NCBI GenBank assembly: GCA_020436835.1
Contig: JAGQWZ010000184.1
Location: 1 to 64,000, forward strand
From: Saprospiraceae bacterium
GTDB taxonomy: Bacteria > Bacteroidota > Bacteroidia > Chitinophagales > Saprospiraceae
DNA length: 64,000 bases
Reading direction: 5' to 3'
Each line of letters starts with the position of its first letter. Within the stretch, counting starts at the first letter, position 1. The notes under the pieces were generated by a model, which ran no database searches, was not told where the DNA came from, and was given only the letters and a program-made list of their open reading frames with translations. Shown here in pieces: positions 34,603 through 44,525 of this stretch. The position numbers were made by a program, and so were the translations under genes.

Positions 34603-37143
34603 ATGTCTAAAAACCTGTTAATCGTAGAGTCACCGGCAAAAGCCAAAACAATTGAAAAGATATTGGGCAAGGATTTTACCGTTAAGTCCAGCTATGGTCA
34701 TGTCCGTGATCTCGAAAGAAATAATGCAGCAGTTGATATTGAAAATAAATTCAATCCGAAATATGTCATCACCCCCGAGAAACATAAAGTAGTGAAGGAA
34801 CTTAAGGATTGGGTTAAGAAAGTTGATGAGGTATGGCTGGCCACGGACGAAGATCGCGAAGGAGAAGCCATTAGCTGGCATCTATGTGAAGTGTTAAAGC
34901 TGGACCCCGAAAAAACAAAAAGGATCGTCTTCCGGGAGATTACCGCACCAGCGATTAAGAATGCCATTTCCAATCCCAGAACGGTAGACGTAAACCTGGT
35001 CAATGCGCAACAGGCGAGAAGAATACTGGACCGCTTGGTAGGATACGAACTGTCGGAAATATTGTGGAGGAAAGTAAAAGGTAAGCTCTCTGCCGGCAGG
35101 GTGCAGTCCGTTGCAGTGAAGCTAATCGTGGATAGGGAAAGGGAGATCATGGCCTTTGAAGCGGAGCCTTATTTCAAGGTGCAGGGATTATTTCCGGTGA
35201 AAAATGAGTACAACCGGATTGCTGAGCTCAAGGCAGATCTTGAAAATCGCCTGACGGATGAGCAGGCGGCTAGAGCATTTCTCAGTAAGGCGAATGGTGC
35301 AACGTTCTCGATTGACAATATTGAGGTTAAACCGGGCAAACGGACTCCGGCCGCTCCGTTTACCACTTCTACCCTGCAACAAGAGGCAAGTCGCAAACTT
35401 GGATTTGGGGTTAATCGTACGATGAGTGTGGCGCAAAGGCTCTATGAAGCGGGGCATATCACCTATATGAGAACCGATTCTACTAATCTCAGTGAGATCG
35501 CTATTGCAAAAATATCCGATACCATTAAACAGGAATTTGGCGATCAATACCTTCAACCCCGGAAATTTAGTAAGAAGAAGGAACTGGCTCAGGAGGCACA
35601 CGAGGCTATTCGACCCACCTACATAGAAAATACATCTATATCTGCCGACCGGGATCAGGAGAGACTATATGACCTGATTTGGAAAAGAACGGTAGCCTCA
35701 CAAATGGCAGATGCGAAACTGGAAAAAACCATTGTAAAAATTGGGATTTCCACCATCCCCGGGGAAAACCTGGTCGCTACCGGTGAGGTACTAAAATTTG
35801 ATGGTTTCCTCAAATTATATCTGGAGACAAAAGACGATGATGACGATGAAGAAACCACAGGCATGCTTCCTCCACTTAAGGAAGGTCAGATCCTGGAACT
35901 GGATAATTTGATGGCCGTTCAGAAATTTACCAAACCACCTGCCCGGTACACGGAAGCCGGACTGGTAAAAAAACTGGAGGAATTGGGTATCGGCCGGCCT
36001 TCAACGTATGCCCCAACGATCAGTAAGATCATGGAAGCCGACCGGGGTTATATCAGCAAAGAGAGTCGTCCCGGAGTGGAAAGAAAATATATCATCCTGA
36101 CCCTCAAAAATGCGAAGATTGAAGAGAAAGAAGAGACTGAGATTACCGGAGCTACCTCAAGCAGGCTTTATCCCAGTGATGTGGGAATGATCGTTACCGA
36201 TTTTCTGACGGAGCATTTCGAGACGATCATGGATTATGGATTTACTGCCGAAATCGAAGAAAAATTCGATCATATTGCCGCCGGTAAGTTTGACTGGACA
36301 ACAATGCTCGCCGATTTCTATTTTCCGTTCCATGACGTGGTTGAAACCACCATTCAGAATGCGAAAAGATCACGAGGAGAAAGAACCCTGGGAACAGATC
36401 CTAAAACCGGACTAAGTGTTCTGGCCAAGATTTCCAAGTATGGCCGGCCTATGATCCAGATCGGTGCCATGGAAGAGCTGGAGGAAGGACAAAAACCTCA
36501 TTTTGCCAACCTCAAATTCGATCAGTCAATCGAAACCATTACCCTGGAAGAGGCCCTTGAACTATTTAAACTTCCTATGGTCCTGGGGGAAATGGATGGA
36601 AAAGAAGTATCGGTAAATACCGGTCGATATGGACCCTATGTTAAATATGGAGAGGACTTCATATCATTGGGAAGAAGGGTAGATCCCTTCGAAGTCGAAT
36701 TCGAGCAGGCGGCCGAATTGATTCGTGCAAAGAAAGAAGCCGATAAACCCCTTGGTACCTATAAAGGGCATCCTATCACCAAAGGCAAAGGACGTTTCGG
36801 ACCTTATCTGAAGTGGAACGAGCTTTATGTGAACATCCCCCGCAAAATAAATCCAGAGGAAATCACTCTGGAGCAATGCTTTGAATTGATCGCTGCAAAA
36901 GTTGAAAAAGAAGCGAATCGATATCTTAAGAAGTGGGATGAAGATAAATTATCCATCGAAAATGGAAGATGGGGCCCTTTTATCAGATATGGGAAAAAGA
37001 ACTTCAAGCTCCTGAAGAAAGAAGACGGATCCAAATATGAAGATGAAGAGCTGCGGGACATAGGCAAAGAAGATGTTCTTAAAATGATTGAAGAACAAGC
37101 TCCCGGTACAGTTAAGAAAAAAGCTTCAAAAAAATCTTCCTAA
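34603..37143 (+). CDS. topA: DNA topoisomerase I
   Basis: This 846-residue type IA topoisomerase relaxes negative supercoils. The Toprim domain starts KNLLIVESPAKAKTIEKIL and has the acidic TDEDREGEAI motif. The catalytic tyrosine is Tyr288 in ITYMRTDSTN. Instead of zinc ribbons, the C-terminus carries at least three repeats, GRYGPYVKYG, GRFGPYLKWN and GRWGPFIRYG, of the topoisomerase C-terminal repeat type. A basic tail ends in KKKASKKSS. Cysteine-free C-termini of this kind are normal in Bacteroidota. It converges with lpxB, and the two stop codons overlap by 4 bp. Confidence 0.97.
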   Translation: MSKNLLIVESPAKAKTIEKILGKDFTVKSSYGHVRDLERNNAAVDIENKFNPKYVITPEKHKVVKELKDWVKKVDEVWLATDEDREGEAISWHLCEVLKLDPEKTKRIVFREITAPAIKNAISNPRTVDVNLVNAQQARRILDRLVGYELSEILWRKVKGKLSAGRVQSVAVKLIVDREREIMAFEAEPYFKVQGLFPVKNEYNRIAELKADLENRLTDEQAARAFLSKANGATFSIDNIEVKPGKRTPAAPFTTSTLQQEASRKLGFGVNRTMSVAQRLYEAGHITYMRTDSTNLSEIAIAKISDTIKQEFGDQYLQPRKFSKKKELAQEAHEAIRPTYIENTSISADRDQERLYDLIWKRTVASQMADAKLEKTIVKIGISTIPGENLVATGEVLKFDGFLKLYLETKDDDDDEETTGMLPPLKEGQILELDNLMAVQKFTKPPARYTEAGLVKKLEELGIGRPSTYAPTISKIMEADRGYISKESRPGVERKYIILTLKNAKIEEKEETEITGATSSRLYPSDVGMIVTDFLTEHFETIMDYGFTAEIEEKFDHIAAGKFDWTTMLADFYFPFHDVVETTIQNAKRSRGERTLGTDPKTGLSVLAKISKYGRPMIQIGAMEELEEGQKPHFANLKFDQSIETITLEEALELFKLPMVLGEMDGKEVSVNTGRYGPYVKYGEDFISLGRRVDPFEVEFEQAAELIRAKKEADKPLGTYKGHPITKGKGRFGPYLKWNELYVNIPRKINPEEITLEQCFELIAAKVEKEANRYLKKWDEDKLSIENGRWGPFIRYGKKNFKLLKKEDGSKYEDEELRDIGKEDVLKMIEEQAPGTVKKKASKKSS

Positions 37144-38261
37144 TTAGTGGACCGTTCAAGGAGTACCTGTTGAATTTCGTGGGCAGCACGTTTTGAAGCA
37201 CCCTGGTTTCCTAAAAGTTCCTTTAACTCTGCATATCCTTTCTCCAGGTTTTTCAAGCCTTCCGGACTGAGTATATAGTTGAGTTCGTTCACCAGGGATT
37301 GGTGATTGAATTCCTCCTGGATCAGCTCTTTTACCAGAGGTTTGTCGAGGATCAGGTTTACCAGACTGATATAATTCACTTTGATTAGCCTTTTCGCCAA
37401 TACATAGTTAAGCCACGCTCCCTTGTAGCAAACCACCTGTGGCACTCCCATGAGAGCCGTCTCGAGTGTAGCCGTACCGGAGGCAACTAAGGCCGCTTGT
37501 GAGTGGGCCAGAACAAGACTTGTATCATTGTAAATTGTCTTTACCCCCTTCTGTTCTGCTTCCTGATAGGTATCCGCCGTGAGTGAAGAAACCGCGGCAA
37601 CGACAAATTGGTATTCCTGAAAGTCAGGCATAATAGACAACATGACGGAAAGATGTTTAATCACCTCCTGTTTTCTGCTGCCAGGAAGCAGAGCAATCAC
37701 CGGTTTATTTTCAAGCTTGTACTTTGTTAATAGATTCTCTTCATTTTCCAAAGTGGGCAAATGGTCCAGCAACGGATGGCCGACGTAAGTCACCTCAAAA
37801 TCATACCGCTCATAAAATGCAGGCTCAAAAGGAAGAATGACCAACATCAAATCGACTACTTTCTTCAGTACATTTGCTCGTCCAGCTTTCCAGGCCCAAA
37901 TCTGGGGTGAGATGTAATAAATGATTTTTGCCCTGATTGCCTTTTTCTTAGCCCATTCCGCTATCCGGATGTTAAAGCCAGGATAATCAATTAGAATCAG
38001 TGCATCGGCATCGAAAGCAAGGAGATCTTCCTTACAATATTTTAAGAATCCCAATATCTTGCGGAGATTTCCAATCACTTCTGCAAATCCCATGAAGGCG
38101 GTGTCACGGTAGTGTTGCACCTGATGCCCGCCCACAGATACCATTCGATCTCCTCCCCAAAAACGAAACTCAGCCGCTGGGTCAAGGGAGCGGATTGCAA
38201 GCATCAGATTCGCACCATGGATGTCACCCGAAGCTTCACCGGCAATGAGATAATATTTCAT
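37140..38261 (-). CDS. lpxB: Lipid-A-disaccharide synthase
   Basis: LpxB joins UDP-2,3-diacylglucosamine and lipid X to make the lipid A disaccharide. The 373-residue protein begins with the family motif YYLIAGEASGDIHGANLM and contains YISPQIWAWKAGRANVLKK, ALLPGSRKQEV and ASGTATLETALMGVPQVVCYK. All are typical of LpxB, and the length is normal. Its presence shows a lipid-A-bearing outer membrane. It is the last gene of the operon surE, small membrane protein, lpxB; the preceding gene ends 3 bp before its start codon. Confidence 0.97.
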   Translation of the reverse strand: MKYYLIAGEASGDIHGANLMLAIRSLDPAAEFRFWGGDRMVSVGGHQVQHYRDTAFMGFAEVIGNLRKILGFLKYCKEDLLAFDADALILIDYPGFNIRIAEWAKKKAIRAKIIYYISPQIWAWKAGRANVLKKVVDLMLVILPFEPAFYERYDFEVTYVGHPLLDHLPTLENEENLLTKYKLENKPVIALLPGSRKQEVIKHLSVMLSIMPDFQEYQFVVAAVSSLTADTYQEAEQKGVKTIYNDTSLVLAHSQAALVASGTATLETALMGVPQVVCYKGAWLNYVLAKRLIKVNYISLVNLILDKPLVKELIQEEFNHQSLVNELNYILSPEGLKNLEKGYAELKELLGNQGASKRAAHEIQQVLLERSTN

Positions 38262-38264
38262 AGG

Positions 38265-38579
38265 CTAGAGAACAGATGCGCCGAAAAAATAGAGCCATAC
38301 TCCTACCAGGGCGACGGTAGGAAAGACCATCCCCCGCATGGCATTACCCATATTTTGAGTTTTAAATACCTGCAAAGGGAGGATATTGAGACATAATCCG
38401 ACCAGAGCGGAAGTCCTCTGCCGAAAATCCATGGCGACCCGCCCAGGTTCAAGCCATCCGATCGTCTCCATATTGTCGAACAGATTTATTAACAGGAAAT
38501 ACCAGAAAAAGGGGAGGATCAAACCTGCCAGAATGCCAACCCACACCTTATCGTATTTTTGAAAACGGGAGGATCTCAT
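38265..38579 (-). CDS. Small membrane protein between surE and lpxB
   Basis: This 104-residue protein has three hydrophobic segments (VWVGILAGLILPFFWYFLLI, then LVGLCLNILPLQ, then VFPTVALVGVWLYFF). Its start overlaps the surE stop by 4 bp (ATGA), and lpxB begins 3 bp after its own stop, so it is translated as part of the surE-lpxB unit. I do not recognise a named domain. The position suggests an envelope role, which is inference. Confidence 0.75.
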   Translation of the reverse strand: MRSSRFQKYDKVWVGILAGLILPFFWYFLLINLFDNMETIGWLEPGRVAMDFRQRTSALVGLCLNILPLQVFKTQNMGNAMRGMVFPTVALVGVWLYFFGASVL

Positions 38580-39352
38580 ATGCCGATATTTTCAAAATCT
38601 TTTAGTTCCTGCAGTGCGCTGTAATGAGTCAGGTCATGCATGGACGGGACCATCGAAATATACCCTTCTTCCAGGGCCTTCAAATCAGTATCTTCCTCCG
38701 CGCTACCATCTTCAAAGCGGCCGGTGAGCCAATAATAATGCTTCCCTCGAGGATCAGTGCCCTGCTGGAATTCTTCGACCCATCGGGCTTCAGCCTGGCG
38801 ACACACTTTGATTCCCCTTATTGTACCCACGGGTATGTTTACATTCAGCAGTTTTGATTGGCCTAGGTCTGAATCCAGGACTCGCTGACAAATTTGGCGG
38901 ATAAACGGTTGAGATGGCCGGAAATCGGCATCGAATGCATAATCCAGGAGCGAGAACCCGATAGATTTAACTCCTTCCAGTGAGGCTTCCATCGCTGCAG
39001 ACAAGGTACCGGAATAGATAATATTTATGGAAGCATTTGACCCATGGTTTATTCCGGATACACACAGATCAAACGGACGGTCTTTCTTTATTACATTCAT
39101 TGCCAACTTAACACAGTCCACTGGAGTACCGGAACATTCATAAGCTTTTATCGCTCCAAAAGCTTCCACTTCGTTTATCCTCAGTGGTTGGTCAATCGTA
39201 ATGGCGTGTCCTTTGCCCGACTGTGGACTATCGGGAGCAACCACTATTACCTCTCCCAGCGACTTCACTACATCGACCAATGCGGCTAATCCGGGTGCGA
39301 GAATCCCATCATCGTTCGTCGCCAAAATTAACGGTCTCTCCATTGAATTCAT
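38576..39352 (-). CDS. surE: 5'/3'-nucleotidase SurE
   Basis: SurE is a metal-dependent nucleoside monophosphatase. The 258-residue protein has the signature ILATNDDGILAPGL near the N-terminus with the metal-binding NDDG, then VVAPDSPQSGKGHAIT and CVSGINHGSNASINIIYSGT. The length fits the family. ATG codons at 39352 and 39343 could both start translation. A minus-strand promoter box lies just upstream. It is the first gene of the unit with a small membrane protein and lpxB. Confidence 0.95.
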   Translation of the reverse strand: MNSMERPLILATNDDGILAPGLAALVDVVKSLGEVIVVAPDSPQSGKGHAITIDQPLRINEVEAFGAIKAYECSGTPVDCVKLAMNVIKKDRPFDLCVSGINHGSNASINIIYSGTLSAAMEASLEGVKSIGFSLLDYAFDADFRPSQPFIRQICQRVLDSDLGQSKLLNVNIPVGTIRGIKVCRQAEARWVEEFQQGTDPRGKHYYWLTGRFEDGSAEEDTDLKALEEGYISMVPSMHDLTHYSALQELKDFENIGI

Positions 39353-39363
39353 ATTAAGGAAAA

Positions 39364-39371
39364 CAAATATA
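39364..39371 (-). promoter_or_regulatory. TAnnTTTG promoter box of the surE-lpxB operon
   Basis: On the minus strand the sequence reads TATATTTG, matching the Bacteroidota -7 consensus. It lies 11 bp before the first ATG of surE and 20 bp before the second, which favours the second as start codon. Confidence 0.6.
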
Positions 39372-39424
39372 CATTAAACTGACAAGAGGTATAAGGATTG
39401 ACGAACTCGGATTTGCGGCAAATT

Positions 39425-41953
39425 CTAAAGCTTAATGAATGAGCCCACCCAAAGCATTGATTGATTTTGCAGGACGATTTGATAAGTACCGGGCAAGAGC
39501 TCCCGAATGTCAACCGTGTTGTCTATCAGACCTTTTTGCATGACAATCTCTCCCTTGATATTGATCACCCTGATCGATGATCTCCTAGCGCTGGATATAT
39601 CGAATACCAGATGCAGGTATTCCCTGGCTGGATTGGGATATAGCGTCAGACTTCCGGCAATCTGCTCATGGATTCCAACTCCCAATTGGCCATCAATACC
39701 CTCCTGGTCCAGGTCGAAAGTCATGATCGACTTGGCGTGCGTACCGGCAATCAGCAGATTATTATCCGGATTATATTCCAGATCAAATACCGGTACCAGA
39801 GGCATATTGTTTCCCAAACGAATCCAATGACTACCGGCATCCCGACTAAGATAAACACCTACGTCTGTCCCGACAAATAACACCTGGTCATTATTATTTG
39901 GCAGCACAAGGATATCATTAACCGGCAGTGGGGGTAGATCACCAGTGATGTCATGCCAATGCTCACCCTGATCATCCGAACGGTGTACATGAGCCAGCTT
40001 TTCACCCGATTTATATCCGGAATGGGTTACATACAGAACCGAATCGAAACCCATGGAATGAGTGATCGCGGTAATATATCGATCCGGCAGGCCCACATCC
40101 ACTTTTTCCCAATGTATACCCAAATCGAGGGTACGATAGAGATTGCCATCACCGGTTCCAACATAGATGGATGAGGGATCAAAGGGTGACTCCTCGATCA
40201 CGCTGATATTACTGGTTGCATCGAGTAATACTTCCGGATCTGTTAGCACCGGACTGATCGGAACAAAGTTTTCATCGGGACCGGTCATATTCCGGTACAA
40301 ACGGTCAGTTCCGTAGTAAAGGACATCAGGATCAAACCGGCTCATAATCACCGGAGCATCCCAATTTATATTGTCACTACCATCGATACCTTTAGTTGCT
40401 CTCTCATAGGATTGGCCACCATTCAGTGTCACCGAAAGTCCTCCAAGCTGTGTCTCCACATAGTATATGTTGGGATCATTTGGATGAAAAATGGTGCGAA
40501 ATCCATCGCCGGAGAAATATTGAACCCAGTCGGACAAAATAGACTTGTTACCAAAGGAACTGCCATTATCCTGGGCACCACCATAGTACATATCCGGCTT
40601 ATGCGGATTATAGGCTACGCGGTAGATTTGAGTGGTCGGTATATTTTCGATATCCAACCATGAACTAGCATCATCTACCGATTTGTAAAGTCCCCCGTCA
40701 GTAGCAACGAGAAGTGTATCGGCGTTTACAAACCAAAGGTCGTGTTTGTCAGCATGTACTTCATCGGCAGTGAACTGATCCGCTCTTTGCCACCTTCTCA
40801 CCCGGTCATTGTAACGCCATAGTCGCACTCCCAGCAGAAAGAGGTCATCTTCATCCAACGGATTGATCCTGATTTTACCAAAATACCAGCCAAAACCCAG
40901 AAACGGTTGAGTTCCCATGCCACTATTAGGATTTGTTGGAATGGCGGACCATGTTTCTCCCCCATTGGCCGTTTTGTAGATCTGTTCAAGTTCAAAGTCG
41001 AGATCGACATAAACGGCATAGAGTTTTTCCGGATTGGAAGGGGACAACTCGATTCCTATCCTGGAATGTTGTCGGTTTGGCAAGCCTCCGGAAAGTTGCG
41101 TCCATTGAATGCCTCCATCCGTTGATTTGTAGATCCGCGCTCCTTCTCCCTCCGTGATTGATTCCTCGTAATTACGTATCCGGTCCCAGCCTGCGGCATA
41201 GATAATATTACCATCCGATGGATGGAGGGCGATATCTATCACTCCGGTTCCGTCACCCAGAAACAATACTTTCGTCCAGGTAACACCGGCATCGGACGAC
41301 TTGTATAATCCCCGATTGTCATCGCGGTAAAACGGAACGCCCATACTGGCGGCAAAGAGAATACCCGGGTTGTCCGGATCTATTGATATTTCAGAAATGA
41401 TGCCGACTTCCTTCAGACCCAGATATTCCCAGGTTTTTCCGGTATCGGTAGATTTATAAATGCCATTACCACTGAAAGGGATTCCGGAAATATTGGGGTC
41501 ACCGGTGCCGGCATAAACGATATCCGGGGCTTTGTCATCAAATACAATATCACCGATAGCCATGACCGGAAAATTATCAAAGACCGGTTGCCAGCTCTGA
41601 CCACCATTTTCGGTCCGGTAAATGCCCCCGGCCGAATATCCGATCAGGATAATGTTATGATCGGCGGGATGTACCGCAATCGTGTTTATTCTGGCTCCTA
41701 AGTTAGCCGGACCCTGTGTTTCCCAAATCCCGGCATTTCTGGATTTACTATTTTTCAGATGTGCCCTAACCATCGAAAATTCTTCCTGCCAGCCCCTGAT
41801 ATCCAGATGTTTATCCGGATAGGCTCTTTGCCAGTAGAGATGATCTGTAGGGAGCAATTTGTCGGATTCTTCATATTGCTCACCATGGCATGCTAAAAGT
41901 GAGATGATCAGCGCTGGTGCGAAAAATCGTATCATTGTGGTTTTAAACAACAT
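39425..41953 (-). CDS. Sortilin/BNR-repeat protein with lipobox and T9SS type A C-terminus
   Basis: From the ATG at 41953 this protein has 842 residues. ATG 41935 is also possible, and a GTG at 42034 would add 27. The signal sequence MIRFFAPALIISLLAC ends in a lipobox-like LLAC. The body carries many VPS10/sortilin-type BNR repeats with the pattern of SxDxGxTW (for example STDTGKTW, SSDAGVTW, STDGGIQW), predicting one or two beta-propellers. The last 75 residues (LYPNPAREYLHLVF onward) are a T9SS type A sorting domain. It should be a surface or secreted protein binding glycan or protein; no hydrolase activity is shown. It is divergent from priA. Confidence 0.88.
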   Translation of the reverse strand: MLFKTTMIRFFAPALIISLLACHGEQYEESDKLLPTDHLYWQRAYPDKHLDIRGWQEEFSMVRAHLKNSKSRNAGIWETQGPANLGARINTIAVHPADHNIILIGYSAGGIYRTENGGQSWQPVFDNFPVMAIGDIVFDDKAPDIVYAGTGDPNISGIPFSGNGIYKSTDTGKTWEYLGLKEVGIISEISIDPDNPGILFAASMGVPFYRDDNRGLYKSSDAGVTWTKVLFLGDGTGVIDIALHPSDGNIIYAAGWDRIRNYEESITEGEGARIYKSTDGGIQWTQLSGGLPNRQHSRIGIELSPSNPEKLYAVYVDLDFELEQIYKTANGGETWSAIPTNPNSGMGTQPFLGFGWYFGKIRINPLDEDDLFLLGVRLWRYNDRVRRWQRADQFTADEVHADKHDLWFVNADTLLVATDGGLYKSVDDASSWLDIENIPTTQIYRVAYNPHKPDMYYGGAQDNGSSFGNKSILSDWVQYFSGDGFRTIFHPNDPNIYYVETQLGGLSVTLNGGQSYERATKGIDGSDNINWDAPVIMSRFDPDVLYYGTDRLYRNMTGPDENFVPISPVLTDPEVLLDATSNISVIEESPFDPSSIYVGTGDGNLYRTLDLGIHWEKVDVGLPDRYITAITHSMGFDSVLYVTHSGYKSGEKLAHVHRSDDQGEHWHDITGDLPPLPVNDILVLPNNNDQVLFVGTDVGVYLSRDAGSHWIRLGNNMPLVPVFDLEYNPDNNLLIAGTHAKSIMTFDLDQEGIDGQLGVGIHEQIAGSLTLYPNPAREYLHLVFDISSARRSSIRVINIKGEIVMQKGLIDNTVDIRELLPGTYQIVLQNQSMLWVGSFIKL

Positions 41954-42044
41954 ATTAAATATAAGGTTGTTATTTTGCATTTCGGCTGATTCAGCCGTCC
42001 TTAACACATAATTTGGACCGCCCTTTATCCGCACCGTTTAATCA

Positions 42045-44474
42045 ATGCCGGCACGCTACGCAGATGTAATCATACCACTTGCAGTCAAGAATACCTATAC
42101 CTACCGGGTACCCGCGAACCTGGAAAACCAGGTCAAATTTGGAATCCGGGTAGAAGTTCCGTTCGGAAAGAAAAAGTTGTATGCAGCCCTGGTCCTGGAA
42201 ATACATGAGAATAAACCTGCATATGACACCCGCAAAATCTTAAATGTAATAGATGAAGAGCCCGTCGTAACCTCGATTCAACTCAATCTATGGAGATGGA
42301 TGGCGGATTATTATCTATGTGATTTAGGCGAGATCATGTTTGCAGCCATGCCGGCGCGGTTAAAGCTGCAGAGTGAAACAAGAATAAAACCGGGTAAAAA
42401 TCTGGATGAGCAGATTTTTGACCTCAGTGACCAGGAGTACCTAATTGCCGAGGCAGTCTCGATCCAAAAGGAGATTACTATTGATCAGATCAGATCAATA
42501 TTGGACATCAAGACCGTATATCCCCTCATCAGGAAATTACTGGAAATGGAGGTGATCGAAATCTATGAAGAATTACTGGAAGACTTCCGCCCTAAAAAAG
42601 TGACTGCGGTAAGGCTAGCCTCCGAATACAGGACAGCCGACAAACAAAAGTTAATTTTTGAAAAGACTGGTCAGTCGGATCACCAGACCCGGGTCATGCT
42701 TGCTTTGTTGCAGCAGGAAAAACAAAAGAAATTTATCACTCAGGCAGACCTGGTTCGAATGACAGAGGCTAATCATAGTGTGCTGGCGGCGCTGGAGAAA
42801 AAGGGTCTGATAGAACGCTACGATGAGACCATCAGTCGCCTGCCCGATTTTGCGCAGGATTTGGATGATGCTTCCCCCCTCAGTCAGGAGCAAGAATCGA
42901 TCATAAATCAAATAGATGAATTTGGGGATAGTATCAAGCCTATTTTATTGCATGGGGTGACCGGAAGTGGTAAAACGCGAATCTATATCGAACTCATTCT
43001 TAAGACACTTTCCGCAGGCAAGCAGGTTCTATACCTCCTACCTGAGATTGCCCTGACCACTCAGATTGTTCAGCGGCTGGAGACGATATTAGGTGACCAG
43101 CTCCTGGTATATCATAGCCGGATCAATGAAAATGCCCGGGTTGAAGTGTGGAAAAGTGTGCTGGGTTTACCAAAAGTTGTGCTGGCTGCCCGCTCCGGGA
43201 TTTTTCTTCCCTTCGCAGATCTTGGGTTAATTGTAGTGGATGAGGAGCATGATCCCAGCTTCAAACAGGAGGATCCGAACCCGCGCTATCAAGCCCGTGA
43301 TGCTGCCATCGTGCTCGCCAAAATACATGGTGCGAAAATTATCCTTGGCAGCGCCACTCCCTCGATCGAATCATACTACAACTGCAAACTGGAAAAGTAT
43401 CACTACCTCGCTCTCACGGAAAGATTCGGAAATATGGAAATGCCTGAGATTAGCCTGATTAATCTAAAGAAGGTCTCGAAATCAGGTCATCTCACCACTG
43501 AATTAATCGATGAGATCAAAGCCATGAAAGCCGAGGGATTTCAATCTATTTTATTTCAGAACCGACGTGGCTTTGCACCTGTCCTAATGTGCACTACCTG
43601 CGGATGGACTACGCTCTGTAAAAACTGTGATACGACCCTGACCTATCATCAGTATTCTAATCAAATGCGTTGTCATCTCTGTGGCTACAGTGAGAAACCA
43701 GCTATTGAGTGTCCAGCCTGCGGCAATCATGAACTGACTCTCAAGGGATTTGGAACGGAGATGATTGAGGACGAAGTAAAAATCATGTTACCCGATCTAA
43801 AAACAGCGCGGCTTGATCTGGATACCGCCCGCGGAAAGAAAAAGCTGGAAAAAATCATCTATCAGTTTGAAAGCGGTGAACTCGATATACTGATCGGCAC
43901 CCAGATGATAAGCAAAGGGCTGGATTTTGACCGGGTCGGACTGGTCGGTGTCGTTAGTGCAGATCATCTACTTCACTTCCCCGATTTTCGGGCGGCTGAA
44001 AGGGCGTTTCAACTAATGACGCAGGTAGCGGGAAGGTCTGGACGCAGACATCGTCGCGGCAAAGTGCTCATTCAGGCCTATCATATCAGTCATCCGGTCA
44101 TCCACGATGTCATTGCCGGCAATTATGACCAATTCTTCAAGAGGGAAATTCAGGAGCGAAAGCAATTTGGGTTTCCTCCTTTTAGTCGAATGATCGTTTT
44201 AACTGCCAGACATGTCGATGCGAATAAAGCTATACTCGCTGCTCAGACGATCAGTCAGTACCTTAAGCAAAGATTGGGAGACCGGGTGAGTGATGCGATT
44301 ACACCATCAATTGCAAGAATTCGCAACCGTTATCTCGGTTTGATAGTTATTAAGCTAGAAAAAAAGTCATCACTGATTCAGCAATGCAAGGATTGGATCA
44401 ATGAGGCCATTATTCTGATTAAAAAACAGAAAGGCTTTTCGACGCTCCGGGTCAGTATCAATGTCGATCCGTAA
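42045..44474 (+). CDS. priA: Primosomal protein N' (PriA helicase)
   Basis: PriA restarts stalled replication forks. The 809-residue protein has the N-terminal DNA-binding domain (YADVIIPLAVKNTYTYRVP), the helicase Walker A motif HGVTGSGKTRIYIEL, and the DEEHD box. Zinc-binding cysteines lie in CTTCGWTTLCKNCDTTL and in CHLCG...CPACG. The helicase motif IGTQMISKGLDFDRVGLVGV and the motif QVAGRSGR follow. The length is normal for Bacteroidota PriA. The start is ATG. The BNR-protein gene is divergent, with its likely start 91 bp away. Confidence 0.97.
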   Translation: MPARYADVIIPLAVKNTYTYRVPANLENQVKFGIRVEVPFGKKKLYAALVLEIHENKPAYDTRKILNVIDEEPVVTSIQLNLWRWMADYYLCDLGEIMFAAMPARLKLQSETRIKPGKNLDEQIFDLSDQEYLIAEAVSIQKEITIDQIRSILDIKTVYPLIRKLLEMEVIEIYEELLEDFRPKKVTAVRLASEYRTADKQKLIFEKTGQSDHQTRVMLALLQQEKQKKFITQADLVRMTEANHSVLAALEKKGLIERYDETISRLPDFAQDLDDASPLSQEQESIINQIDEFGDSIKPILLHGVTGSGKTRIYIELILKTLSAGKQVLYLLPEIALTTQIVQRLETILGDQLLVYHSRINENARVEVWKSVLGLPKVVLAARSGIFLPFADLGLIVVDEEHDPSFKQEDPNPRYQARDAAIVLAKIHGAKIILGSATPSIESYYNCKLEKYHYLALTERFGNMEMPEISLINLKKVSKSGHLTTELIDEIKAMKAEGFQSILFQNRRGFAPVLMCTTCGWTTLCKNCDTTLTYHQYSNQMRCHLCGYSEKPAIECPACGNHELTLKGFGTEMIEDEVKIMLPDLKTARLDLDTARGKKKLEKIIYQFESGELDILIGTQMISKGLDFDRVGLVGVVSADHLLHFPDFRAAERAFQLMTQVAGRSGRRHRRGKVLIQAYHISHPVIHDVIAGNYDQFFKREIQERKQFGFPPFSRMIVLTARHVDANKAILAAQTISQYLKQRLGDRVSDAITPSIARIRNRYLGLIVIKLEKKSSLIQQCKDWINEAIILIKKQKGFSTLRVSINVDP

Positions 44475-44511
44475 AAGCGTGAGGTAGGCGATCTTCTCAT
44501 CGATTAAAATA

Positions 44512-44519
44512 TATCTTTG
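44512..44519 (+). promoter_or_regulatory. TAnnTTTG box directly before the ABC exporter start
   Basis: TATCTTTG matches the Bacteroidota -7 consensus. The ATG at 44526 begins six bases after it, where transcription is expected to start, so the mRNA may be leaderless. Confidence 0.6.
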
Positions 44520-44525
44520 TTGCTG

